A DNA stretch of 64,000 nt from UBA969 sp041694635 (lineage in GTDB: Bacteria > Planctomycetota > Planctomycetia > Gemmatales > Gemmataceae): the NCBI GenBank assembly GCA_041694635.1, contig JBDNHI010000133.1, forward strand, positions 163,482 through 227,481, in the 5' to 3' direction. The position numbers and the translations under genes were made by a program. The notes below the pieces were generated by a model. The model did not search any database, was not told the origin of the DNA, and worked only from the letters and a program-made list of their open reading frames with translations. Numbering within the stretch: the stretch's first letter is position 1; the number at the start of each line of letters is the position of its first letter. This document shows positions 42,838 to 52,372 of the stretch, piece after piece.

Positions 42838-44111
42838 ACCTGCTGGTTACCTGCTGTAATTTTCGTAATACACCCATCGAGGTCAGGGAGAAGTTCTCCT
42901 TAGATAATAATCGGCTTAAAGTTGCGCTTGATTGGTTTAGCTCTAATTCAAGTTTGGAAGTCGTAATTCTTGCAACCTGCAACCGAGTTGAAATTTATAC
43001 CGCGGGGATCGATAACCAAGATCTAAAAGGCCGAAATATTGTTAAAAGGTTTCTTACAGAATTTTTTACCGTTCCTATTGAACTTGTTGAAAAAAACTTC
43101 TTTTTTAAAGATGCTTCCGATGGGGTAAATCACTTGTTCAGGGTATCGGCTAGCCTTGATAGTATGATTGTTGGAGAAGGGCAAATTGCGGGGCAGGTTA
43201 AAAATGCGTTAGAAACTGCCGCTACAGCTTCAACCGCTGGCCCATTACTTTACTCCCTGTTTCGTCAGGCTCGAAGAGTAGCAAAGCGTGTTCGCACCGA
43301 AACGATGATTTCTCGAGGGAATATTTCTGTTTCTAGCGTTGCTATAGGGTTTGTAAAACAAGTTTTTGATCAATTTAACGATAAGGTGGTTGCAATATTG
43401 GGTGCAGGAAAAATGGGTGAACTTACCCTGAAGCACCTGCAAGAACTTAAACCAAAAAAAATTATTGTTGCCAACCGTAGCCCAGAAAAAAGTCTTGCCC
43501 TTGCTCAAAGTTGTGGGGGTGAAGTATATCCTTGGTCAAATCTTGCCGAGGTTCTTATCCATTCCGACATTATTATCAGCTCTACGGGGGCTCTACAACC
43601 TATCGTTACTAAAGAATTTTTTACCTCTGTTTCCGGTCAACGAAATGGCAGGGCGCTTGTAATTCTTGATATTGCTATGCCCCGAGATTTTTCCCCAGAT
43701 ATTCATGATGGTGATCAAACTTGCCTCTTTAATATTGATGACCTCCAGAAAATCCGCGAAAGCACTCTTAAAGAACGCTTAAAATATGTTCCTCAAGCTG
43801 AAAATATCGTTCTCCAAGAATCCGCTAGATTCCTTTCTGATTGGGCACGCAGGCGTAATGGCCCCGTTATTGCCAGACTTACACAAGAATTTGAAAGTAA
43901 ACGAAAGCATGTCGTAGATAATTTACTTTCTAAACTTAACGGTAAGCTTTCAAGCGAAGATAAAGAATATATTGCTGGCGCCTTTAGATTGTTGCAAAAT
44001 CAGTTTTTACACGGGCCCATTAGTGCCCTTGCTGAAGAAATGCAGCAGGGGAATTCTTCTAACCATTCTCTTATTGACGCCCTTCGTAAATTGTTCCGCT
44101 TACAAGATTAG
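42834..44111 (+). CDS. hemA: Glutamyl-tRNA reductase
   Basis: Reduces glutamyl-tRNA to glutamate-1-semialdehyde with NADPH, the first step of C5 tetrapyrrole synthesis. 425 residues with the catalytic cysteine in VILATCNRVEIYTA (about residue 50), HLFRVSASLDSMIVGEGQIAGQVK, the NADP-binding VAILGAGKMGELTLKHL, and the C-terminal dimerisation helix region. Its ATG overlaps the stop of the HemX-like gene (ATGA), a sign of translational coupling. An SDR gene follows 15 bases later. Confidence 0.96.
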   Translation: MNLLVTCCNFRNTPIEVREKFSLDNNRLKVALDWFSSNSSLEVVILATCNRVEIYTAGIDNQDLKGRNIVKRFLTEFFTVPIELVEKNFFFKDASDGVNHLFRVSASLDSMIVGEGQIAGQVKNALETAATASTAGPLLYSLFRQARRVAKRVRTETMISRGNISVSSVAIGFVKQVFDQFNDKVVAILGAGKMGELTLKHLQELKPKKIIVANRSPEKSLALAQSCGGEVYPWSNLAEVLIHSDIIISSTGALQPIVTKEFFTSVSGQRNGRALVILDIAMPRDFSPDIHDGDQTCLFNIDDLQKIRESTLKERLKYVPQAENIVLQESARFLSDWARRRNGPVIARLTQEFESKRKHVVDNLLSKLNGKLSSEDKEYIAGAFRLLQNQFLHGPISALAEEMQQGNSSNHSLIDALRKLFRLQD

Positions 44112-44125
44112 TAGCGAAACTTATT

Positions 44126-45082
44126 ATGGCTAAATGTCTAGTTACCGGTGCTGCAGGATTTATCGGGTGTCATCTTGTTCAAAAACTACTTGAACAAAAT
44201 CATCAGGTACTTGCTTTCGATCACACACCTTGGGATCAAAATAATAATTTGTTTAATGTTAAGTCCAATTCATTTGAATATGTTTTAGGCTCGGTATGTG
44301 ATTATCCTTTGTTTTTACAATATATTTCGCAGTCAGATCAAATTTATCTTCTTGCTGCTACCCTAGGTGTTAAACGCGTTATTGAAAATCCTATCAGCAC
44401 GGCTAGCACTCAATTTGAACAAGTTAATACAATTTGTAAGCTTGTTACTCCAAATCAAATCGTTTTTTATGCCAGCACTAGCGAAGTTTACGGAAAGGCT
44501 TTGCAATCTCCGCTTACCGAAACGATGCCCCTTGTTTTAGGTGAACCTCACTTAGCTAGATGGGCCTACGCTTGTAGTAAATTGCTTGCAGAATATATGC
44601 TTCTTTCGCTTTTTCGTGACAAAAAAGTTCCCGTGGTCATTGGTAGGTTTTTTAATGTTGTAGGGCCAAAGCAGAATAAAGCTTATGGCGCAGTTGTCCC
44701 CACGCTTTTTACCCAAGCCCTTGCAGGAAATAATCTTTCTGTCTTTGGCGACGGTAATCAAACTAGGTCTTTTTGCCATGTTTCTGATGCTATTAATGCC
44801 ATCGATTCTTTGACGAAAACTTTGGCATGTTGGGGACAAGTTTTTAACATTGGTAACTCAGAAGAAATTTCTATTAACAATCTTGCAGTGAAAATTCGCA
44901 ATCTTGTTAACCCTAAACTTGAAATCATTCGTTTTCCTTACGAATCTGTTATGCCGCTGGGTTTTGAAGAAATACTTCACAGAGTTCCTTCACTAAATAA
45001 AATAAAAGCGTTCACAAAATGGGATTGTAAGCTTACTCTAGATCAAATATTGGAAGGGTATCTTACAACCTTTGATTCGTAA
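44126..45082 (+). CDS. NAD-dependent epimerase/dehydratase (extended SDR)
   Basis: 318 residues. A Rossmann nucleotide-binding motif CLVTGAAGFIGCHLVQKLL opens the protein. The catalytic Ser/Tyr/Lys set is in FYASTSEVYG and WAYACSKLLAEY (YxxxK), followed by GRFFNVVGPKQN and a C-terminal FGDGNQTRSFCHVSDA, all typical of nucleotide-sugar epimerases and decarboxylases such as GalE or UXS-type. The exact sugar is not clear. It lies in the hemX-hemA-fumarase operon without an obvious metabolic link. Confidence 0.86.
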   Translation: MAKCLVTGAAGFIGCHLVQKLLEQNHQVLAFDHTPWDQNNNLFNVKSNSFEYVLGSVCDYPLFLQYISQSDQIYLLAATLGVKRVIENPISTASTQFEQVNTICKLVTPNQIVFYASTSEVYGKALQSPLTETMPLVLGEPHLARWAYACSKLLAEYMLLSLFRDKKVPVVIGRFFNVVGPKQNKAYGAVVPTLFTQALAGNNLSVFGDGNQTRSFCHVSDAINAIDSLTKTLACWGQVFNIGNSEEISINNLAVKIRNLVNPKLEIIRFPYESVMPLGFEEILHRVPSLNKIKAFTKWDCKLTLDQILEGYLTTFDS

Positions 45083-45111
45083 TTTTAAATTCAAACAACA
45101 ATGGTTTTTTT

Positions 45112-46653
45112 ATGAATGTAATACTTTTAGAAAATGTTCTTGAGTTGATCCGCAGAACTTCCACTAGCCTCCCAAAGGATGTAAGAGAAGTGATCGAGGT
45201 TAATCGAGTATTAGAGCAGCAAGGTTCGAATGCCGATATTGCCTTGGAATTGGTGCATAAGAATATTTTGATGGCCAAGGAGAAAAGTGCTCCCATTTGC
45301 CAAGATACTGGCACTATCACTTTTTATATTTCTAATCCTATTTCCTGTAATCAACTTGAATTTGAAGAGGCTTGCCTTGCCGCAGTCTCTAAAGCTACGG
45401 AACTTGGTTACTTAAGACAGAATTCCGTGGATAGCGTTTCAGGAAAAAATAGTGGCAATAATCTTGGCCCCGGTAGTCCTGTCTTTCATTGGCACCCTCA
45501 TAAACAGCCTCATATTGAACTTAAATTGATTTTGAAAGGTGGCGGTTGCGAAAATATGAGCGCTCAGTATTCTCTTCCTGCACAAATCAATGGCAAACGC
45601 TGTGACCGCGATCTCCTAGGCGTCAAATCTTGCATTCTTGATGCGGTTTGGCAAGCACAAGGCAAAGGATGTGGCCCTGGGTTTTTAGGCGTCTGTATCG
45701 GGGGCGATCGAGCTAGTGGTTACGATTACGCTAAAATGCAACTTCTCCGATTTGTTGATGATTCTAATCCCGACACAGATCTTGCCAACCTTGAAGCAAC
45801 CATTTTAGATGAGGCTAACAAATTGGGTATTGGTCCTATGGGGTTTGGTGGAAAGCTAACTATTGGTTGTTGTAAAATTGGGGCCATCAATCGCTTACCC
45901 GCTTCGTTTTTTGTTTCTGTTTCTTATATGTGTTGGGCTTTTAGAAGGCGTGGTGTTAACCTTGATACTTCTGGGAATTTAATCCAATGGCTTTATCAAG
46001 AAAAGGATGAAAATTTTGACCAGCTTAAGCCTGGAGAGAATTTTACCGCTATTGAACTAGGTAAATTAGGCTCTTCTTCTAATAAAGTTATTCGCTTAAA
46101 TTCACCTCTCAAAGATGAAGATGTCCGGGCCCTACGCTCGGGCGATATTGTTTTACTCTCAGGAAAAATTTTTACAGGCCGAGATGAAGTCCATAAGTAT
46201 TTGTTTAAAGGCGGGGATCTTCCGATCCTTAACAACGGTGTAATCTATCACTGTGGGCCAGTTGTTCTTGAAAATAACGGAATTTTTAAAGTGATCGCTG
46301 CTGGCCCCACTACCTCTATTCGAGAAGAACCTTATCAAGCAGAAGTTATTAAAAAATATGGTATTAAAGCTATTTTAGGTAAAGGGGGAATGGGGCCCAA
46401 AACTTTACAAGCCTGTAAGGATTATGGCTGTGTTTATTTGCACGGTATTGGCGGGGCCGCACAGGTTTATGCTGCTTGTGTGGTTAATGTTTCTAATGTC
46501 TACCTTAAAGAAAAATTTGGAAGCCCTGAAGCTGTATGGGAACTGGATGTAATTGATTTTCCTGCAGTCGTTACTATGGATTCTCATGGGGTTTCTTTAC
46601 ACCAAGAAGTTGCTGATATTTCCAAACAAAATTTAGTTAAAGAACTTGTCTGA
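45112..46653 (+). CDS. fumA: Class I (iron-sulfur) fumarate hydratase
   Basis: Interconverts fumarate and malate in the TCA cycle using a 4Fe-4S cluster. The 513-residue protein joins the alpha part (residues about 1-290) and beta part (about 330-500), as in FumA/FumB. Cluster cysteines are in APICQDTGT (Cys63), GGGCENMS and GFLGVCIGGDR. Beta-part motifs are LRSGDIVLLSGKIFTGRDEVH and GPTTSIRE, LGKGGMG and VYLHGIGGAAQ. A related L(+)-tartrate dehydratase function is possible but less likely. No ribosome-binding site is evident before the ATG. Confidence 0.92.
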   Translation: MNVILLENVLELIRRTSTSLPKDVREVIEVNRVLEQQGSNADIALELVHKNILMAKEKSAPICQDTGTITFYISNPISCNQLEFEEACLAAVSKATELGYLRQNSVDSVSGKNSGNNLGPGSPVFHWHPHKQPHIELKLILKGGGCENMSAQYSLPAQINGKRCDRDLLGVKSCILDAVWQAQGKGCGPGFLGVCIGGDRASGYDYAKMQLLRFVDDSNPDTDLANLEATILDEANKLGIGPMGFGGKLTIGCCKIGAINRLPASFFVSVSYMCWAFRRRGVNLDTSGNLIQWLYQEKDENFDQLKPGENFTAIELGKLGSSSNKVIRLNSPLKDEDVRALRSGDIVLLSGKIFTGRDEVHKYLFKGGDLPILNNGVIYHCGPVVLENNGIFKVIAAGPTTSIREEPYQAEVIKKYGIKAILGKGGMGPKTLQACKDYGCVYLHGIGGAAQVYAACVVNVSNVYLKEKFGSPEAVWELDVIDFPAVVTMDSHGVSLHQEVADISKQNLVKELV

Positions 46654-46658
46654 AAAGT

Positions 46659-46823
46659 TTAAGCAATATTTCGTGATATCGTTTTATTAGGCATTGTTTG
46701 TTTTAATAAAAGCCGTACCGCTTCTCCAAGAGAACAACGGTTGTTATTAGCTAGTTCTTCAAGAAGTTGAAGATGTGCTTTGGAAAGTAGGAGCGAAATT
46801 TCAACGATGTCAGAATCAAACAT
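46659..46823 (-). CDS. Small ribbon-helix-helix-like protein
   Basis: From the ATG at 46823 (AAGGA 7 bases upstream) this is 54 residues: a short strand VEISLLLSK, a helix HLQLLEELANNNRCS and a second helix LGEAVRLLLKQTM, the layout of CopG/RHH DNA-binding proteins. The frame can be read from a TTG at 46886, but that codon is part of a TTGACA that may be a promoter -35. It is convergent with the fumarase gene, six bases apart. No toxin gene is adjacent. The 335 bases from 46824 to the rsgA start hold no other gene that I can see and are very AT-rich. Confidence 0.55.
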   Translation of the reverse strand: MFDSDIVEISLLLSKAHLQLLEELANNNRCSLGEAVRLLLKQTMPNKTISRNIA

Positions 46824-47158
46824 AAGAGGTTCCTTTGGCTTAAAGGTGTCTTCTAAGTAATTCAAATCTTCAAATTGTGTCAACAATTTTTATTCCATTG
46901 CCAGATATCTAAACCCGAATCCAATAAAGGTACAGCAATAGTTGTGCCAATAATGTGAATACCTTGTAATCAGCAATTATAAGGGTTAATTTCAATGACA
47001 AAACATTTTTTATTTACCGTTATAAAATAGTGTGCCTGTTTTGTAAGCCAATTGCCTGAAAAATAGTCGCTAGAATAAGAATTCATTGTAACCATTATTA
47101 TTCTTCCCTAAACAGGCATTAAGTTTTAAAATAACAGAATGAAAATGAAAGAAAAGAA

Positions 47159-48340
47159 ATGAGTAAAAATAAAAAAGTTCGTGTAGATTTTATTCGAAAT
47201 CGGGGTAAATCCACCCGAGAAAATGATTTTACCCGCGATTTTAAATCCGACTCTGAAAAAATTGATCACCTTTCCGCTTCACAACTTGTTCGGGCAAAGG
47301 GCGATATTTCTCGTAAGCGCACTATCATTGTCAATGATAATTCGCAAAATCAACAAGGTGATATTAGGCCTGCCGCTGATCTTGTAAACGCTATCTTAGG
47401 GCGGGTGATCCAAATCGCTGGACTTATGGTTTTTGTTCAAGTTGAAAATGGTATTGTTTATCGCTGCACCGTACGCCGATTATTAAAAACCTTGGCGACC
47501 GATGAGCGAAGTGCGGTAACCACTGGTGATAAAGTTTGGATTATTCCAGAAATCCTTCCAACTAAACAAGATGCCGAAATTCTTATTCCTTTAGTTTTAA
47601 ATAATTCACTCACTTTTCCCGTGGGTGTGGTTCAAACGGTGGAACCAAGGAAGGGGATTCTTACACGAATTTCCAAACATAAAGAACATGTTATTGTTGC
47701 GAATGTAGATCAAGTTGTTTTTGTTATCTCGTTATGCCAACCAGATTTGAAAGTACATCTTGTAGACCGCTATATTGCAGGCGCATTAGAAGGAAACTTA
47801 GAACCTGTGCTTTGTTTTAATAAAGCCGATCTTGTTGATCTTTCTACCTATCAACATTTAATAAGTTATTACACCCAACTTGGGATTAAAAGTATTTTCA
47901 CGAGCGTCGTTAATGGGATGGGAATTGCAGAAGTTCGACACCTGCTTTCCTTTAAGCAATCCGTGATCTGTGGTCAAAGTGGTGTAGGAAAGTCTTCACT
48001 TTTGAATTCAGTTCAGCCGGGGTTAGGATTGCGCGTCAATGTGGTTAGCGATGTTAATCAAAAGGGCAAACATACTACAACTTCTTCAAAATTAATATCG
48101 TTAGAATGTAAGGGTTGGGTAGTAGATACACCTGGTATAAGATCTTTTGAACTAGCAAATCAGTTGCCTTCGACGGTCGATTCGTTTTTCAAAGAGTTTG
48201 GGCCACTATTACCTTTTTGTGGATTTGCAGATTGCACTCACACACATGAAAAAGGTTGTGCAGTAAAACGGCAGGTTTTTCGCCGAGCAATCAGTCACGA
48301 ACGCTATCAGAGTTTTCTTGGGATGATAGAAAAGAACTGA
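47159..48340 (+). CDS. rsgA: Ribosome small-subunit GTPase RsgA
   Basis: RsgA (YjeQ) is a circularly permuted GTPase that helps mature and check the 30S subunit. The 393 residues show the permuted order: OB-fold domain (about 78-160), G4 NKADL (221-225), G1 P-loop GQSGVGKSS (272-280), G2 GKHTTT, G3 DTPGIR (323-328), then a zinc-binding end with Cys354, Cys359, His361 or His363 and Cys367. The basic N-terminal 60 residues are an extra tail compared with E. coli. psuG follows 9 bases later. Confidence 0.96.
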   Translation: MSKNKKVRVDFIRNRGKSTRENDFTRDFKSDSEKIDHLSASQLVRAKGDISRKRTIIVNDNSQNQQGDIRPAADLVNAILGRVIQIAGLMVFVQVENGIVYRCTVRRLLKTLATDERSAVTTGDKVWIIPEILPTKQDAEILIPLVLNNSLTFPVGVVQTVEPRKGILTRISKHKEHVIVANVDQVVFVISLCQPDLKVHLVDRYIAGALEGNLEPVLCFNKADLVDLSTYQHLISYYTQLGIKSIFTSVVNGMGIAEVRHLLSFKQSVICGQSGVGKSSLLNSVQPGLGLRVNVVSDVNQKGKHTTTSSKLISLECKGWVVDTPGIRSFELANQLPSTVDSFFKEFGPLLPFCGFADCTHTHEKGCAVKRQVFRRAISHERYQSFLGMIEKN

Positions 48341-48349
48341 CCAACTGAG

Positions 48350-49252
48350 ATGAAAATAACAGATCAAATCGAAAAAGCATTAAAATCAGGTTTTCCTGTA
48401 GTTGCTTTAGAAAGTTCAGTAATAAGCCAAGGTTTGGCTTATCCTAAAAATCTTGAAATCGCAATGGAAATGGAAAATGTTATCCGCAGTGAAAACGCGG
48501 TACCTGCAACCCTTGCTATCATTAAAGGAGAAATCAAAGTTGGATGCAACCATGATGATATCCGTTTACTCGCATTAAATAAAACGGTTCTCAAAGCAGG
48601 TGCTAGGGAAATTGGATATGCAATAGCATCAAATAAAACAGCAGCTCTTACAGTGTCGGCCTCGATTTGTGTTGCAAATAAAGTAAAAGTTCGAGTTTTT
48701 GCAACTGGTGGAATTGGTGGTGTTCACCCTTTAACTAAAAGTAATCCTTATGATGTTTCCGCTGACTTATTTGAATTATCGCGTAACCCCGTGATTGTGG
48801 TTTGCTCCGGTGCGAAAAGTATATTAGATTTAAAAACAACTTTGGAACTTTTAGAAACTTTATCTGTCCCAGTTTTTGGCTATCAAACCAAGAAGTTCCC
48901 TGCATTTTTTACTAAAGCTAGTGAACTTAATATTCCTGAAGTTTCTTCCCCAGATGAAATTGCGTTAATCTCTTGTAAACATTGGGAAATGTCAAATTCT
49001 GCAATCTTACTTTGTCTACCTGTGCAAGAAGAATTTGAAATTCCTTCAGATGAAATAGAGTCAGGTTTGAAAATAGCGCAACAAGAAGCATTTGAAAATA
49101 ATATTACCGGTCAGATGATAACCCCATTTTTATTGAAAAGACTATCAGAAATTACTCAAGGGAGAACACTGATTGCAAATGAGAAATTATTGCTTGGTAA
49201 CGGAAAGTTGGCCGCAAAGGTTGCAACAAGCCTTATAAAAATTCAGTTGTAA
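48350..49252 (+). CDS. psuG: Pseudouridine-5'-phosphate glycosidase
   Basis: PsuG reversibly splits pseudouridine 5'-phosphate into uracil and ribose 5-phosphate. 300 residues with the family texts PVVALESSVISQGLAYPKN, ENAVPATLAIIKGEIKVG, FATGGIGGVH, VVCSGAKSILDLKTTLELLE (with the catalytic lysine region) and FGYQTKKFPAFFT. The usual kinase partner psuK is not next to it. It is co-transcribed with rsgA, which is an unrelated neighbour by function unless both serve RNA turnover. Confidence 0.95.
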   Translation: MKITDQIEKALKSGFPVVALESSVISQGLAYPKNLEIAMEMENVIRSENAVPATLAIIKGEIKVGCNHDDIRLLALNKTVLKAGAREIGYAIASNKTAALTVSASICVANKVKVRVFATGGIGGVHPLTKSNPYDVSADLFELSRNPVIVVCSGAKSILDLKTTLELLETLSVPVFGYQTKKFPAFFTKASELNIPEVSSPDEIALISCKHWEMSNSAILLCLPVQEEFEIPSDEIESGLKIAQQEAFENNITGQMITPFLLKRLSEITQGRTLIANEKLLLGNGKLAAKVATSLIKIQL

Positions 49253-49253
49253 A

Positions 49254-49463
49254 TTATTCGCCATACTCATCTTGCCATTCATCGTACCAAGCCATTTGAA
49301 TAGCTTCAAGTATTTTTTCACTAGATGCATTAGGTTTGCCATTGAACCCTTCGAGTTCTAAAGTCCAACGGTGCAGATCGGTAAAGCGAACTGAAAGAGG
49401 ATTAAGCTTCCCGTGTTTTTCAAAAAGTTTTTCGCCAATATCACGAAAATCGTTCCAGTTCAT
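49254..49463 (-). CDS. iscX: Fe-S cluster assembly protein IscX
   Basis: A 69-residue acidic protein matching IscX (YfhJ): WNDFRDIGEKLFEKH, SVRFTDLHRWTLELEGF, and ASSEKILEAIQMAWYDEW. IscX binds iron and IscS and adjusts cluster assembly. It starts 4 bases after the stop of the HscA-like gene, as in isc operons, yet iscS, iscU, hscB and fdx are not nearby. Confidence 0.93.
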   Translation of the reverse strand: MNWNDFRDIGEKLFEKHGKLNPLSVRFTDLHRWTLELEGFNGKPNASSEKILEAIQMAWYDEWQDEYGE

Positions 49464-49467
49464 TATG

Positions 49468-51300
49468 TTATTTTCCTAAATCACTTAGTTGTTCGGGTTT
49501 TTGATTTGAAAGGTAATTTTTTGCTGCTGCATCCATCGCCATAGTTGCATAGGGCGTTAAAATTATTTGAAAGTCATCAAGTGTCTTCTTAATTATGCTA
49601 GGCTCGTTTTGTATTACTGCGTTTTCTACTTCATTTATTGCTTTATTAATAATGAAATTGTCTGCATCCGTAAGTTGAAGACTTTTGTTGTTAAATATTC
49701 TTCTTGCGTGATTTAAGTCAATGTTAGCCTTATTCCTTAATTCAATCAGCATCCTTTGCTTAAAGTCATCGTGGGCGTGTTCAACACTATCGAGAACAAT
49801 TCGTTCGATTTCATCTTTGTTTAAGCCGGTTGAAGGTTGCACTTTAACGCTAGCTTGAACCCCACTTCTAATTTCCTTGGCACTAACCGTTAAAATACCG
49901 TTTGCATCGATAATAAACGAAACATCGACTTGCGGCATTTGAGCGGGCATAGGAGGAAACCCAGATAAAGTGAATTTTCCTAAGTTTTTACAATCTTTTG
50001 CAAGTTCTCGTTCTCCCTGATAAATGGTAAAAACGATCCCAGTCTGATTGTCCACTCCGGTTGAATAACGCTCTGTCACCATTGCAGGAATAGTTGTATT
50101 TCGGTGAATAAGTTTGCTTACCACCCCGCCTAAAGTTTCAATACCAAGGGAAAGGGGAATAACATCAAGAAGCAGCAAGTTCTTTCTTTTGCCCGAAAGT
50201 ATTTCAGCTTGAACCGCTGCCCCAATGGCAATCGCTTCATCTGGGTTGATCGAAGTAAGAGGTTTTCGTTTGAAAAATTCTTCTACCCTTTTTTGTACCA
50301 AAGGAACACGGGATGAACCACCAACCATCACAACTTCTTCAATTTCTTCAGTTTTAATGCCAGCATCTTTTAAAGCTTTTTTGCAACAAGCTAAAGTTCT
50401 TTCAACAAAAGGTTCGATAAGTTTTTCAAAATCTAAACGGGTTATAGTTATGATATTTTCGCTAAACAATGGCAAGGAAGTCATATCAAAAGATGCTTGA
50501 TCGTTCGTACTTAAATTTCTTTTTGTTTTATCCGCTTCTTGTTTTAATATTGCGGTTGTTCGTGGTTCTAGTTTTGTTTTAATGTTAAGGATATCATTAA
50601 TTACATAATCCATAATTGCATAATCAAAGTCATCACCGCCAAGGTGGGTATCGCCGTTTGTGCTTAAGACCTTAAAAACGCCATCTGCAATTGAAAGAAC
50701 AGAGCAATCAAAAGTACCACCACCAAGGTCGTAAACAACAATCTTGCCAGTGCGCTTTCGGTCGAGTCCATACGCAAGGGCAGCGGCTGTGGGTTCATTA
50801 ATAATTCTAACAACTTCAAGGCCAGCAATTTTTCCAGCATCTCGAGTTGCTTGCCTTTGTAAATCATCAAAGTAAGCTGGTACGGTTATGACTGCTTTTG
50901 CAGGGTTTCCAGCTAAGCGTTTAACTTCTGCAAGAATCATTGCAGAAATTTCTTCTGGAGTGTAATCTTTATCACCAATTCTAACGAGTAAGACTGTTCT
51001 ACCATCTTCCCTTTTACTTTCTCGGATTTGATAGGGAATGTACTTTATGTCTTTTTCAAGTTCTAAAAGAGTTCTTCCTAGAAGTCGTTTAATACTGAAT
51101 ATTGTATGCTCGGGGTCGGTTACGCAGCGTAAAAAAGCATCTTGCCCGACTAAAACACTGCCGTTGGGGTGAATGCTAATCATACTAGGAATCAGAGAAT
51201 TGCCATTACTATCTCTAACCACTTCTGCTTTACCATTGCGGATGAAAGCAGCAAGGCTAAAGGTGGTCCCAAGATCGATACCAACGATCTCGTTGTTCAT
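49468..51300 (-). CDS. hscA: HscA-type Hsp70 chaperone
   Basis: 610-residue Hsp70. The ATPase domain opens with VGIDLGTTFSLAAF and has VITVPAYFDDLQRQATRDAGKIAGL, INEPTAAALAYGLD, VYDLGGGTFDCSVL and VVMVGGSSRVPLV. The substrate domain begins near residue 375 (LLLDVIPLSLGIETLGG). HscA is distinguished from DnaK here mainly by the adjacent iscX and the short C-terminal region; function in Fe-S transfer from IscU is therefore an inference. AAAGGAAAG precedes the ATG. Confidence 0.87.
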   Translation of the reverse strand: MNNEIVGIDLGTTFSLAAFIRNGKAEVVRDSNGNSLIPSMISIHPNGSVLVGQDAFLRCVTDPEHTIFSIKRLLGRTLLELEKDIKYIPYQIRESKREDGRTVLLVRIGDKDYTPEEISAMILAEVKRLAGNPAKAVITVPAYFDDLQRQATRDAGKIAGLEVVRIINEPTAAALAYGLDRKRTGKIVVYDLGGGTFDCSVLSIADGVFKVLSTNGDTHLGGDDFDYAIMDYVINDILNIKTKLEPRTTAILKQEADKTKRNLSTNDQASFDMTSLPLFSENIITITRLDFEKLIEPFVERTLACCKKALKDAGIKTEEIEEVVMVGGSSRVPLVQKRVEEFFKRKPLTSINPDEAIAIGAAVQAEILSGKRKNLLLLDVIPLSLGIETLGGVVSKLIHRNTTIPAMVTERYSTGVDNQTGIVFTIYQGERELAKDCKNLGKFTLSGFPPMPAQMPQVDVSFIIDANGILTVSAKEIRSGVQASVKVQPSTGLNKDEIERIVLDSVEHAHDDFKQRMLIELRNKANIDLNHARRIFNNKSLQLTDADNFIINKAINEVENAVIQNEPSIIKKTLDDFQIILTPYATMAMDAAAKNYLSNQKPEQLSDLGK

Positions 51301-51486
51301 AAAAAGATCTTTCCTTTAGGCATCAACCTTATTTAGTGAAGGAAGAGCGATTGTACAAAATACTTGTAATGCCTTGGGTTAAATCCGCAAGGAGATTAAT
51401 TATTAATGTGTTACCAGAAATCAATAAAGTTATCTTAAGGAATCAAGTCTGAAATCAAAGCTAGTGATAAAACTATTATGTAGTGA

Positions 51487-52371
51487 TCATGGTTGCAGTA
51501 GAAGTTTATGCTGAGAAAGCCAATCATAGGCGCGTTTTTGCCAATCACCAGGCCCCGTGCTTCCTGGGCGTAAATTCATGCCAAAACCATGCCCGCCCCT
51601 TTCATAGATGTGCAACTCTGCTGGAATTTTCTTGTTAATAAGTTCCAAAAAGAGAAGGGTGCTTCCTTGGGGAAGGGAACCTGTATCATCGCTTGCTTGG
51701 GCGATGAAGGATGTGGGTAACCCGTTGTCAACTTTAATATCAGCTTTTAATTTCTTGGTGATAGGGTCGTAAATCTTGTATGGGTAAAGCAACAATAGAA
51801 AATCAGGCTTGTAGTTTGCTTTTTCATCCACCATGGGGAAATTAGGTTTGTTGGTTGCCGCAATAAGGGAAACCTGCCCTCCTGCAGAGAAACCAAGCAC
51901 GCCAATTTTGTCTGTATCAAGGTTAAGATCAGCAGAATTGTTGCGTACCTCCATAATTGCTTTTTGCAAATCTTGCACAGGTCCTGCGTGCGGTTCGGTA
52001 TGTTTGTTCGTAGGGGTACGATGAACTAATTGAAATGAGGTGATGCCATTTTTAGCGAGCCATTTGCAGGCATCCGATCCTTCATGTTCATCTGCGAGAA
52101 TCCCAAATCCACCACCAGGAACCACGATGATCGCCGCCTTAGAAGCTTTAGACCCCGCTTCGGGTTTAAAGACAATGAGTCTGGGATTAGAAACATTTGA
52201 ACGCCTAGAAATAGCGTCTTTTCCCTTAATCGAGGATTCAGGTAGTTCTGATTGAACTTTGGGTTCTGGCATACCTTTGGGCCAAAGGATGATTTCTTTT
52301 GGTGGTTCATATCCAGAAACGAAGGTAGATGCAGTAAAAATAAATAGCATTACAATGATGATTTTTTTCAT
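51487..52371 (-). CDS. Secreted alpha/beta-hydrolase (acetyl-esterase-like)
   Basis: 294 residues with a signal peptide (IIIVMLFIFTASTFVSG). The fold shows the oxyanion text IIVVPGGGFGILA, the nucleophile elbow GFSAGGQ, an acidic residue region QASDDTGSLPQGS and the catalytic His in GGHGFGM. This resembles esterases of the BD-FAE/acetyl xylan esterase group found with planctomycete polysaccharide breakdown. The ATG is preceded by three copies of a 13-base repeat, each holding AAGGA. Not in an obvious operon, though the aldo/keto reductase gene lies about 100 bases upstream. Confidence 0.85.
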   Translation of the reverse strand: MKKIIIVMLFIFTASTFVSGYEPPKEIILWPKGMPEPKVQSELPESSIKGKDAISRRSNVSNPRLIVFKPEAGSKASKAAIIVVPGGGFGILADEHEGSDACKWLAKNGITSFQLVHRTPTNKHTEPHAGPVQDLQKAIMEVRNNSADLNLDTDKIGVLGFSAGGQVSLIAATNKPNFPMVDEKANYKPDFLLLLYPYKIYDPITKKLKADIKVDNGLPTSFIAQASDDTGSLPQGSTLLFLELINKKIPAELHIYERGGHGFGMNLRPGSTGPGDWQKRAYDWLSQHKLLLQP

Positions 52372-52372
52372 A

